DNA from: Candidatus Acidulodesulfobacterium acidiphilum | GTDB taxonomy: Bacteria; SZUA-79; Acidulodesulfobacterales; Acidulodesulfobacteraceae | Length of the DNA: 27,697 bases | Assembly: GCA_008534395.1 (NCBI GenBank) | Contig: SHMQ01000033.1 | Coordinates: forward strand, 1 to 27,697 | Direction of reading: 5' to 3' | Shown: one piece after another, positions 17,585 through 25,515 of the stretch | Position numbering within the stretch: the stretch's first letter is position 1 | Layout of the letters: the number at the start of each line of letters is the position of its first letter | Notes under the pieces: generated by a model | The model's database searches: none | What the model was told of the DNA's origin: nothing | The model's input: the letters and a program-made list of their open reading frames with translations, nothing else | Program-made: the position numbers and the translations under genes

Positions 17585-18943
17585 TTAGACTAAATATTCA
17601 ATAATTTTTTTTAATTTTGTTAAAGGATGAAGATTTACGGCGGAAATGCCCTTAACGTCTTTTACGTCTTTAACGTTGGATTGAGGAAGCAAAACATCGG
17701 AAAAACCCATATTTAACGCCTCTTTTATCCTTGCAGAGGGATTGCCGACGCCCCTGACTTCCCCCGTCAATCCTACCTCCCCAAAGGCTATAAAATTTGG
17801 AGGAAGCGGTTTTTCCAAGTAGCTTGAAGTTATCGAAAGAGCTACCGGCAAATCGACGGCAGGCTCTTGAACGTTTATGCCTCCGAATATTTTAACGTAA
17901 ATTTCTTTTGATGAAAGTTTTATTCCTTCTTTTTTTTCAAGTACGGCGGAAATAATAGAAACTCTGCCGGAATCTATGCCTAGACAAACTCTTTTAGGAA
18001 CGGGCATATAAGACGGAACTACAAGAGCCTGCACTTCGACCAGCATCGCCCTCGTTCCTTCTAAGCACGGCACTACAACCGAACCCGGCGAATCCGGCTG
18101 TCTTTCGGAAGTAAAATAAGCCGACGGATTTTTAACCACTTTTAACCCGTTTTCCGACATTTCATATATTCCTACTTCGTCCGTAGAACCGAACCTGTTT
18201 TTATAACATCTTAAAATCCTATATGAATCTCTTTTACTTGAATCAAAATACAGAACCGTATCCACTATATGTTCTAACGTTTTTGGTCCGGCAAACCCCC
18301 CTTCTTTAGTAACATGGCATACAAGAAAAACTCCGCAATTTTTTTTCAGACACAGCGACGTAATCTCATGGGCTATTTCCCTCAATCCGTTGACGCTACC
18401 ATAAGCAGAATCGGACTGAGGAATAGTTATGCGCTGAATCGAATCTATTATTACAAAACCGTAATTTCCGTTTTCTATAGAATATAAAATCTCGTTAATA
18501 TCGTTAAGCGCTTGAAAAAAAAGGGATTTAGAATCTATTTTTAATCTTTTTGCTCTTAAAATAATCTGGTTTAACAATTCTTCCGTGGAAATATATAAAG
18601 TATTAAGCCCGGACAGGGAAATTTTTTCGGCAACTTGAAGCATAAGCGTAGATTTTCCTATTCCGGGTTCTCCGCCTATAAGAATGCTCTGTCCGGCTAC
18701 CAGCCCCGAACCGACCGATAAATCGAATTCTTTTATTCCTGTTGTTATTCTTGCTACATTTTGGAAATTTTGCCAGTCTAAAACCGTGGCAGGCGAAACA
18801 GATGGGGGAGTTTTTTTAAACTTTACAATCTTAGGCTTATTTTCACCCGCTATAACTTCTTCCATAGTATTAAAACTATGGCATTCAGGGCATCTACCTA
18901 CCCATTTTAAAGAAACGGCGCCGCAGTTTTTGCATTTATACAT
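17585..18943 (-). CDS. radA: DNA repair protein RadA
   Basis: This 452-aa RecA-related helicase supports branch migration in recombination. The N-terminal zinc finger has Cys4, Cys7, Cys18 and Cys21 (CKNCG and CPEC). Walker A GEPGIGKST is at residues 91-99, the RadA-specific KNRFG motif is at 248-252, and the C-terminal part is the Lon-protease-like domain (GGINVQEPAVDLPVALSI, then FGEVGLTGEVRGV). All diagnostic elements are intact. The start follows a 140-bp spacer, one of the few places in the block with room for its own promoter. No Shine-Dalgarno sequence is visible before the ATG. Confidence 0.97.
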   Translation of the reverse strand: MYKCKNCGAVSLKWVGRCPECHSFNTMEEVIAGENKPKIVKFKKTPPSVSPATVLDWQNFQNVARITTGIKEFDLSVGSGLVAGQSILIGGEPGIGKSTLMLQVAEKISLSGLNTLYISTEELLNQIILRAKRLKIDSKSLFFQALNDINEILYSIENGNYGFVIIDSIQRITIPQSDSAYGSVNGLREIAHEITSLCLKKNCGVFLVCHVTKEGGFAGPKTLEHIVDTVLYFDSSKRDSYRILRCYKNRFGSTDEVGIYEMSENGLKVVKNPSAYFTSERQPDSPGSVVVPCLEGTRAMLVEVQALVVPSYMPVPKRVCLGIDSGRVSIISAVLEKKEGIKLSSKEIYVKIFGGINVQEPAVDLPVALSITSSYLEKPLPPNFIAFGEVGLTGEVRGVGNPSARIKEALNMGFSDVLLPQSNVKDVKDVKGISAVNLHPLTKLKKIIEYLV

Positions 18944-19032
18944 TATTTATAAGCTATTATTAATATTTTCCTTAGCGCATATTATGTCTAAGATATTTAT
19001 ATTTTCTTAGTAAAAAATTTGCCGATTTATTA

Positions 19033-19061
19033 ATTTTAACTCTTTATGAGATATAAAACAA
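19033..19061 (-). promoter_or_regulatory. Candidate sigma-70-type promoter upstream of radA
   Basis: Read leftward, TTGTTT (19056-19061) and TAAAAT (19033-19038) are separated by 17 bp, leaving a leader of about 85 nt before radA. The -10 matches 5 of 6 consensus positions, but the -35 only 3 of 6. Between promoter and gene is a small dyad (CTAAGA 18988-18993, TCTTAG 19005-19010), with another CTTAG at 18971. In such AT-rich DNA these matches are weak evidence. The rest of the 18944-19083 spacer shows nothing else. Confidence 0.25.
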
Positions 19062-19083
19062 GGTTTATCGGGCGGTTTAACGT

Positions 19084-20145
19084 TTAAACGTAATATTCTT
19101 CAAAAGAAGGCCATAGGAGCTTAATATTTTTGCTTATGCCGTATTCGTCGTTCATTAAAGGATATAATCGATACCTTTTTTCACAAGCGGTTAAAAAAGA
19201 CTTTTTAAAAATTGACTCTATTTCTTCCTTATAATCGTTTAAAAAATTTTTAGATGCCTTAACGCTGTCCGCCGCATAATCCCCCGCTAAACTTCCGGAT
19301 ATTATTGCATTTAAAATGCCGGCTCCGGTAACCGGGTGAGTCAAACCGGCGGCGTCTCCGCAAAAAACTATATTGCCAGAGATTAAATCGTTCAGTCCCG
19401 ATACGGGAACTAATCCGGATGTTTTTTCTATAACTTCGCTTCCTATAAGCCCTTCGCTTTTTAATTCATCGGCAAACTTTTTTAAACAAGCTGAAAGATT
19501 AACATCGGAAACAGGCTTTTCAACGCCGATGCCCACATTTGCATAATTGACTTTAGGAAAAATCCAGCCGTAGCCGTAAGGTATATAATTCCTAAAATAA
19601 CAGAACACCGAATCTAATTTTCTTAAAAGTTCCGTTTTTATCTGCAGCGCATAAATATAAGATTCTCCATGGGAATTATAAGATTTAAAAATATTGTTTG
19701 GACCTGCCGCTATTATTAAGTAATCATAATAAATTTCATATACTATTTTTTCTAAAACATCGAGCACTTCTATACAGTTTTTTTGTCTGTCTATCTTATA
19801 AACCCTTGAACCCGCAAACAATTTTGAACCTAATTGCACGGCTTTCTCCGACAGATTTAAATCGAAAATATCCCTGTTTAAAATATAGCCGCTGCCGGCG
19901 TGTTTATAAGTTTTATTTCCTGCATTAATGTAAATATATTGTATTTTTTGGTTTACGGCGGAAAGCAATGAATTCATATCGACGTAGGAACTTATGCCGG
20001 AAGAAACAAACTCTGCGCACTGCACAGGCAATCCTATAGTTCTTCGTTTGTCTATTAAGATATTGGGTATTCCTTTTTTGGATAAAGCTATCGCGGCCGA
20101 AGAGCCGGCTGGACCTGAGCCTATAATTGCAACCTTGGTTTTCAT
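19084..20145 (-). CDS. Geranylgeranyl-reductase-family FAD oxidoreductase
   Basis: This 353-aa flavoprotein has an N-terminal FAD-binding fold (IIGSGPAGSSAA at residues 7-18, then ILIDKR), the substrate-cavity motif GYGWIFPK at 191-198 and a second FAD block GDAAGLTHPVTGAG at 263-276. These features place it in the geranylgeranyl reductase family. Members saturate double bonds of isoprenoid chains in chlorophyll, archaeal lipids or menaquinone. The PVQCAEFVS segment near residue 40 corresponds to the family Cys-containing motif. The nearby polyprenyl synthase makes a quinone or polyprenyl-lipid substrate plausible, but the substrate is unknown. It follows the NHL gene by 4 bp. Confidence 0.85.
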   Translation of the reverse strand: MKTKVAIIGSGPAGSSAAIALSKKGIPNILIDKRRTIGLPVQCAEFVSSGISSYVDMNSLLSAVNQKIQYIYINAGNKTYKHAGSGYILNRDIFDLNLSEKAVQLGSKLFAGSRVYKIDRQKNCIEVLDVLEKIVYEIYYDYLIIAAGPNNIFKSYNSHGESYIYALQIKTELLRKLDSVFCYFRNYIPYGYGWIFPKVNYANVGIGVEKPVSDVNLSACLKKFADELKSEGLIGSEVIEKTSGLVPVSGLNDLISGNIVFCGDAAGLTHPVTGAGILNAIISGSLAGDYAADSVKASKNFLNDYKEEIESIFKKSFLTACEKRYRLYPLMNDEYGISKNIKLLWPSFEEYYV

Positions 20146-20149
20146 TTAA

Positions 20150-21289
20150 TCAACTGCCGATTATACGGTATATCAATACCCTGTTGTTGTTAGTGTCGGC
20201 AATAGCAATGTATTTTCCGCTTAAAGACATAGATATATTAGATTCATGATTAAAATTATTTTTGCCGATCCCGGGAGTTCCAAAATTGTAGGCTTTTATA
20301 ACGTTATAACCGTCGGCTAATTTAAATACGGTTAAAATGCTTCTGCCGTAATTAGCGACGTAAAGGTAACCGTGTTTATAAACTATGCCGACCGGATGAT
20401 AAAGCCTATGCCCCGACTGTCCTTTTATTCCTATGGCGCCTATATAATCGAACTGCCTGTTAAAAACAAGTATCTTTGAAAGACCGTAATCGGAAACGTA
20501 AATATATTTTTTAGAAAAGGTAATGCTTACGGGTTTTTTAAGTTTAAACGCAACAGTTAAGTTTTTAACTGCGCTTTTGCCTGAAATATTTGAAGAATTT
20601 GAATTTTTTTTATTTTTTTTGCCTTTTTTGCTTTTTTTCTCTGTACTTTCGCTTCCGCTTTTTTGGCTTCCGTTTATTTTTGCCGAAAGAGCGTTTCCTT
20701 CATTGCTTTTAATTAAAGAATTCCCTATGCTTTCATAAAAATTGCCGTTTTTTGAATAAACCGCAATATCGTCGGCTCCGGAGTTTGCGACATATATTTT
20801 GCCGTCGGAAAATGCGACGCAGGTAGGCTGTATAAGCATTCTTTTTTGATTTTTAGATATGCCGAATTCAGATACGAAATATCCGTTAGGTTTAAAAACC
20901 TGTATTCTTGAATTGCCGGAATCTACTACGTAAACTCTTTCAGGATTGCCATGTGCAGCCGCAAAAAGCGGAATCATAAACTCGCCGGTAGTTTTACCTT
21001 CTATTCCCCACTGCCTAATATAACGACCTCTAATGTTAAACTTCAAAATCCTTGAATTACCCGAATCGACGACGTAAATATTATTTCTTTTGCCGAATGC
21101 AACGCCGGCCGGACCTTTAAGGCGATATCCCGCTCCGATAACCCTTACCAGCTTTAGCGAAAACGGAGCCTTTTTAAAATAAAGGCCAAACCTCTTCTGT
21201 AAAAGCAGAAATGCAAGAATTACTATAATAATTATGCTTAATAAAAAAAAGGCCTTATTAAGTTTATCTTTCTTAATTTGCATGGTCAT
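20150..21289 (-). CDS. Membrane-anchored NHL-repeat beta-propeller protein
   Basis: I do not recognise a specific function for this 379-aa protein. Residues 1-12 are basic and 13-30 form one hydrophobic segment, giving an N-terminal membrane anchor with the rest outside the cytoplasm. NHL repeats follow: VYVVDSGNSRIQVF-like units at about 70-84 and 118-132, then 164-178, 262-276, 307-321 and 360-374, enough for a six-bladed propeller. A low-complexity Lys/Ser/Asn-rich insert (about 208-240) interrupts the middle. Such propellers usually bind proteins or ligands. An upstream GAGGT ribosome-binding site supports the first of two nearby ATGs. It sits between the lipoprotein and the GGR-family gene, suggesting a cell-envelope role. 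Confidence 0.8.
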   Translation of the reverse strand: MTMQIKKDKLNKAFFLLSIIIIVILAFLLLQKRFGLYFKKAPFSLKLVRVIGAGYRLKGPAGVAFGKRNNIYVVDSGNSRILKFNIRGRYIRQWGIEGKTTGEFMIPLFAAAHGNPERVYVVDSGNSRIQVFKPNGYFVSEFGISKNQKRMLIQPTCVAFSDGKIYVANSGADDIAVYSKNGNFYESIGNSLIKSNEGNALSAKINGSQKSGSESTEKKSKKGKKNKKNSNSSNISGKSAVKNLTVAFKLKKPVSITFSKKYIYVSDYGLSKILVFNRQFDYIGAIGIKGQSGHRLYHPVGIVYKHGYLYVANYGRSILTVFKLADGYNVIKAYNFGTPGIGKNNFNHESNISMSLSGKYIAIADTNNNRVLIYRIIGS

Positions 21290-21331
21290 AGCATCTTACC
21301 TCGAATAAAATTTATTTTTTATAATAACATA

Positions 21332-21841
21332 TTAATTAATTTTAATAAATATGATTTTATAATTAGAAAAATCCGATTTAATATTGAAATTACCCACGCT
21401 TTTTATGCAGAAAACATAATAGCCGTTTCTTAAAACTTTACTATTTACATTATAAAAAAATTTATTATTTTGCAAGCTAAATCTTTTTTTAAAATTTAAA
21501 TTTTGAAAAGCAAAAGGTTTTGATGAATTACACTGCAACTTAACCGCGTTTTTTTTATTTTTATAATAACTGCGATAAATTAAAAAACCTTTAATTTTAT
21601 CTAAATCGTAAACATAGCGATAAACTATGCGAACTGTTTTTTTATTTTTTTCGGCTTTCAATATAACCGGAGAATGCGGCGGAACGATTTTAGGAGGCTG
21701 GGGATAGCCCGTTTTAGCGCATCCAGGCAATAATAAAAAAGATATTGCGGCCAATAAAACATAAAGTATTGAAAAAACAAAATTTCTTTTTTTATTTAAG
21801 AGAAAATAAAAATAGCTTATCGTTTTTGATCTCTTTTTCAT
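21332..21841 (-). CDS. Lipoprotein with Fn3-like domain, overlapping argH
   Basis: This 169-aa predicted lipoprotein has a long basic N-terminus (residues 1-20), a hydrophobic stretch (21-38) and a lipobox LLPGC with the modified Cys at residue 41. The mature start CAKTGYPQPP loosely resembles the CGxKGPxxxP start of small lipoproteins next to argH or lysA in other proteobacteria (LptM/YifL type). About 100 residues follow that read like one fibronectin-III-like domain: an early PHSPVIL strand, VRIVYRY, and the characteristic KIKGFLIYRS. Its first 50 bp overlap the 3' end of argH in another frame. There is no alternative ATG and no clear ribosome-binding site, so coupling is likely. Function is unknown. 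Confidence 0.72.
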   Translation of the reverse strand: MKKRSKTISYFYFLLNKKRNFVFSILYVLLAAISFLLLPGCAKTGYPQPPKIVPPHSPVILKAEKNKKTVRIVYRYVYDLDKIKGFLIYRSYYKNKKNAVKLQCNSSKPFAFQNLNFKKRFSLQNNKFFYNVNSKVLRNGYYVFCIKSVGNFNIKSDFSNYKIIFIKIN

Positions 21842-23243
21842 AATCTTTTAAAATATTTTTTATTTGTTTAAATGCGGTTCCACCAATCGTTTTTTTAGAA
21901 TTTACCGATGTTTCGGGATTAAAAACGTTAAATATATCTTTATCTGCAATATCTATAATATTTTTATATTCTTTCAGAGATAACTCGGAAAGTTTTTTGC
22001 CTTTATTTTCCGCGTAATTCACTATTTTGCCGACAGCTTCGTGCGATTTTCTGAAAGGCAAGCCTTTTTTAACGAAATACGTCGCCATATCGGTGGCATA
22101 AATAGTATCGTTTTTAAGCCCTTTCGACATAACGTCTTTATTAAATTCCACGGTTTTTATTATTTCTTTAAATATCGAAAGCGAATCGAAAACCGTCAAA
22201 GCGCTTTCCATTACCGGTTTTTTGTCTTCCTGCATATCCCTGTTGTAAGCAAGAGGTAAAGATTTCATCATAATGAAAAGCGAAATAAGATTGGATATTA
22301 CTCCTCCTGTTTTACCCCTGATCAATTCGAGAACGTCCGGATTTTTTTTCTGCGGCATAATGCTTGAACCGGTCGTAAATTCGTCTTTTAATTTTATAAA
22401 ACCGAATTCAAAACTGTTCCATATGATAAGTTCTTCGCAAAATCTGGAAAGATGCATAGCTATCATAGAAAGGGAAAAATTAAATTCTATCGCGAAATCC
22501 CTGTCGGAAACCCCGTCCATACTGTTTCTGGAAACTTTTCCGAATCCTAAAATTTCCGCTTCGAGAGACCTGTCGATATCAAAATCGACGCCTGCAAGCG
22601 CGCCGCTTCCTAAAGTTAAAACGTCGGCGGTTTCGTAAGCCGAAGTTAATTTTTTAAAATCTCTCGTAAACATTTCGTAGTAAGCGGACAAATGATGCGC
22701 CAGCGATACCGGCTGTGCATGCTGAAAGTGGGTATAACCTGGAATTACGGTTTCTATATTTGAAGCGGCGGAAGAAACAAGTTCTTCTCTTAAAGCTATT
22801 AACGCCTCCGCGATTTTCTTAATTTCATTTTTTACGTAAAGCCTGAAATCGACAGATACCTGATCGTTTCTTGACCTTCCGGTATGCAGTTTCGGTCCTG
22901 AAGAAGGCAGCAGCTCAATAAGCCTCCTTTCTATATTCATATGAATATCTTCATATTTTTTATTAAGGGTTAATTCGCCGCTTTTAATTTCCCTTTTAAT
23001 TCTTAAAAGAGCTTTTTCTATATCTTTTTTTTCTTTTTCGGTAACTATGCCGGCTTTTTTCAGCGCGTACAAATGAGCGATACTGCCGTCTATGTCAAAA
23101 TCGGCAAGCTTTTTATCTATATCCAGCGATGCCGTGAAATCAGCGGTAATTTCCGATATATCCTCTATAAAACGCCCCCTTACGAAGTTATTATGTTTAA
23201 GGAGACCGGTTTTTTCGGTTTTATTTTTATTTTTCATTTCCAT
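21792..23243 (-). CDS. argH: Argininosuccinate lyase
   Basis: This 483-aa fumarase/aspartase-superfamily enzyme splits argininosuccinate to arginine and fumarate, the last step of arginine synthesis. It has TGRSRNDQ at residues 121-128, the catalytic His172 in GYTHFQHAQP, and the signature GSSIMPQKKNPD at 292-303. It is slightly longer than usual (about 460). The excess lies in a Lys-rich N-terminus of about 13 residues (two near-adjacent ATGs, at 23243 and 23237) and at the C terminus, where it overlaps the lipoprotein gene. No Shine-Dalgarno sequence precedes either ATG. A palindrome occupies the short space between argG and this gene. Confidence 0.96.
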   Translation of the reverse strand: MEMKNKNKTEKTGLLKHNNFVRGRFIEDISEITADFTASLDIDKKLADFDIDGSIAHLYALKKAGIVTEKEKKDIEKALLRIKREIKSGELTLNKKYEDIHMNIERRLIELLPSSGPKLHTGRSRNDQVSVDFRLYVKNEIKKIAEALIALREELVSSAASNIETVIPGYTHFQHAQPVSLAHHLSAYYEMFTRDFKKLTSAYETADVLTLGSGALAGVDFDIDRSLEAEILGFGKVSRNSMDGVSDRDFAIEFNFSLSMIAMHLSRFCEELIIWNSFEFGFIKLKDEFTTGSSIMPQKKNPDVLELIRGKTGGVISNLISLFIMMKSLPLAYNRDMQEDKKPVMESALTVFDSLSIFKEIIKTVEFNKDVMSKGLKNDTIYATDMATYFVKKGLPFRKSHEAVGKIVNYAENKGKKLSELSLKEYKNIIDIADKDIFNVFNPETSVNSKKTIGGTAFKQIKNILKDYEKEIKNDKLFLFSLK

Positions 23244-23251
23244 TTTGTGGC

Positions 23252-23276
23252 AGTACCGGAATTGAATTCCAGTACT
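23252..23276. repeat. Palindrome between argG and argH, related to the one at 1-21
   Basis: The 12-bp arms AGTACCGGAATT and AATTCCAGTACT pair around a central G with one mismatch, which would be a G-U pair in the minus-strand mRNA. The 11-bp core GAATTGAATTC is the same as the core of the palindrome at 1-21 read on the opposite strand, while the outer arms differ. It fills most of the 31-bp gap. Two of its bases belong to the TAG stop codon of argG. It lies where a ribosome-binding site for argH would be expected. Confidence 0.65.
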
Positions 23277-24501
23277 ACATTAATTTATAGCGCAAAGATT
23301 TTAAGTGGATGAAGCCGGTTGCGTCGTTTTGCGAATAAGAGCCTTTATCGTCCTCGAAGGTAACGATATTTTGGGAATAAAGGCTGTTTTTTGATTTTCT
23401 GTATAAAACTTTAATGTTTCCTTTATATAGTTCTAAACCTATTGTACCGTTAACAGAGGTTTGAGTAGAATCGATAAGCGATTGAACGGCTTTTAATTCG
23501 GGGCTGAACCAGCTGCCTTCGTATATTAGCTTTGAATATTGCGGGACAAGGCTGTTTTTTAGTTCTATTTCCTCTCCTGTCAAAGTTATCGATTCCATAA
23601 CTCTATGCGCAAAACTTAAAACCGTTCCTGCCGGAGTTTCGTAAACGCCCCTGGATTTCATTCCCGTAATTCTAGTTTCTACTATATCTGCCCTGCCTAT
23701 AGCATTTCTGCCTGCTATCGTATTGAGCGTATCTACGATTTTGAACGGATTCATTTTCTTTTTATTTAAAGCTATCGGATTTCCGTTCTTATATTCAATT
23801 TCTATTTTTTCGGGCTTGTCCAAAGCTTCTTCGGGAGATACCGTTATTTCAAACATGGATTCTTCGGGAGCGTTTTCCAAGTCTTCTAAAATTCCCCCTT
23901 CATAACTTATATGAAATAGATTTTTATCGCTGGAATAAGGTTTGGCCTTTGTTACCGGAACTGGAATACCGTTATCATTAGCGTATTTTATAAGTTCTGC
24001 TCTGGAAACTATATCCCACTCCCTCCATGGCGCTATAACTTTTATTTGCGGATTAACGGCTGCATATGCAAGCTCAAATCTTACCTGATCGTTACCTTTG
24101 CCTGTGGCGCCGTGAGCAACATACTTTGCACCTTTTTCTGTAGCTATTTCTATCTGTCTTTTAGCTATTAAAGGTCTTGCTATAGAAGTGCCCAACAAAT
24201 AAGCGCCCTCGTAAAGAGCGTTTCCTCTAAGCATTGGAAATATATAATTTTCGGCAAATTCTTCTTTCATATCTTCTACTATAGCTTCCGAAGCTCCGGT
24301 TTTTAAAGCTTTTTCTTTAACCGCCGCAAGATCTTCTTTCTGCCCTACATCGCAGCAATAAGCAATAACCTCGGCTTTATAAGTATTTATCAGCCATTTT
24401 AAAATTACGGAGGTGTCGAGGCCTCCGGAATAAGCTAGTACTATTTTGTCTTTACCGCTGTTTTTGATTGCACTTTTGCTTTTCTTTTTTAACTGAGCCA
24501 T
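23275..24501 (-). CDS. argG: Argininosuccinate synthase
   Basis: This 408-aa enzyme ligates citrulline and aspartate using ATP. The N-type ATP pyrophosphatase P-loop AYSGGLDTS is at residues 23-31. Conserved blocks such as YVAHGATGKGNDQVRFE and PWREWD follow. Compared with typical ArgG, which starts just before the P-loop, it has a basic extension of about 17 residues (Lys/Ser rich). This start is supported by an AGGAGG ribosome-binding site located in the last codons of argF, although the spacing of about 13 bp is long. The stop codon TAG overlaps the edge of a palindrome. Confidence 0.97.
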   Translation of the reverse strand: MAQLKKKSKSAIKNSGKDKIVLAYSGGLDTSVILKWLINTYKAEVIAYCCDVGQKEDLAAVKEKALKTGASEAIVEDMKEEFAENYIFPMLRGNALYEGAYLLGTSIARPLIAKRQIEIATEKGAKYVAHGATGKGNDQVRFELAYAAVNPQIKVIAPWREWDIVSRAELIKYANDNGIPVPVTKAKPYSSDKNLFHISYEGGILEDLENAPEESMFEITVSPEEALDKPEKIEIEYKNGNPIALNKKKMNPFKIVDTLNTIAGRNAIGRADIVETRITGMKSRGVYETPAGTVLSFAHRVMESITLTGEEIELKNSLVPQYSKLIYEGSWFSPELKAVQSLIDSTQTSVNGTIGLELYKGNIKVLYRKSKNSLYSQNIVTFEDDKGSYSQNDATGFIHLKSLRYKLM

Positions 24502-24510
24502 AATAAAATA

Positions 24511-25467
24511 TTATCCTCCTACGAAAATTTTTTCCATAATAGCTTTTTGAACATGCAACCTGTTTTCCGCTTCCTCGAAGACTATAGGCGCAAACCTTTC
24601 AAACACATCTTCGGTAACTTCTTCGTTTCTATGGACGGGCAGGCAGTGTAAAAAAATAACGTCTTTTTTTGCATTTTTTACTACGTTATCGTCTATTATA
24701 AAAGGCTTTAATTTATCTATTTTTTCTTTTTCCTCGTCCTGCCCCATACTTATAAAAACATCGGTAGTAATAACGTCGGCATTTTTTGCCGCATATATTT
24801 TATCGTTTATTATGCTGAATTTGCCGCCTTTTTTTTCGGATTCTTTTTTAACTTCATAATTTATTTCGAATCCTTCCGGCATAGCTAAAACAAGCTCGAA
24901 GTTGAGCATGGCCTGAAGACTAACCCATGAATTTGCCATATTGTTAGCATCGCCGAAATAAACTATTTTTAAATTTTTTATAATACTTTCGGCTTCTGAG
25001 CGAGAATCGCCTTCGATTTTTAAATTTCTTTTTTTTATTTCGTAAACGGTAAATATATCGGTTAATATCTGCGCGGGGTGATATAAATCGGTAAGTCCGT
25101 TTATTACCGGTTTCTCGAAATATTTCGCAAAAGTTTCTATTCTTTCCTGTTCGAAAGTCCTTATAACGACGCCGTCTAAATATCTGCTTAACACCCTTGC
25201 AGTATCTTTAACAGGCTCTCCCCGTCCCAGTTGAAGATCTCTTGACGACATAAAAATAGGATGTCCGCAAAGTTCGACTATGCCGACCTCAAAAGATACT
25301 CTCGTCCTTGTAGAAGACTTCTCGAATATCATTCCGATTTTTTTGCCTTCAAGGCATGAATTTTTTCTTCCTCTTTCAGCCTTTAAAATATCAGACCTTA
25401 AAAGAACGTCATATATTTCGTCTTTAGAAAAATCATATACCGATAAGAAATTTTTTGCCGATTTCAT
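24511..25467 (-). CDS. argF: Ornithine carbamoyltransferase
   Basis: This 318-aa enzyme transfers the carbamoyl group from carbamoyl phosphate to ornithine, giving citrulline. The carbamoyl-phosphate loop SSTRTR is at residues 51-56. DLQLGRGEPVKDTARVLSRY follows, and HCLPVHRNEEV is near the C terminus. The ornithine-side residues are visible in FGDANNMANSW and ISMGQD. The length and HCLP form fit the anabolic ornithine enzyme rather than aspartate carbamoyltransferase. It is placed between argD and argG, 9 bp before argG. Confidence 0.97.
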   Translation of the reverse strand: MKSAKNFLSVYDFSKDEIYDVLLRSDILKAERGRKNSCLEGKKIGMIFEKSSTRTRVSFEVGIVELCGHPIFMSSRDLQLGRGEPVKDTARVLSRYLDGVVIRTFEQERIETFAKYFEKPVINGLTDLYHPAQILTDIFTVYEIKKRNLKIEGDSRSEAESIIKNLKIVYFGDANNMANSWVSLQAMLNFELVLAMPEGFEINYEVKKESEKKGGKFSIINDKIYAAKNADVITTDVFISMGQDEEKEKIDKLKPFIIDDNVVKNAKKDVIFLHCLPVHRNEEVTEDVFERFAPIVFEEAENRLHVQKAIMEKIFVGG

Positions 25468-25515
25468 AATTTTAATTAACCGTCCGCCTTTAAGAGCGCC
25501 CTCATTCTTTTTTTA

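Noticed and set aside
20590-20645. Possible frameshift in homopolymer runs of the NHL gene
   Set aside because: The reading frame stays open across the Lys-rich stretch and NHL repeats continue in the same frame after it.
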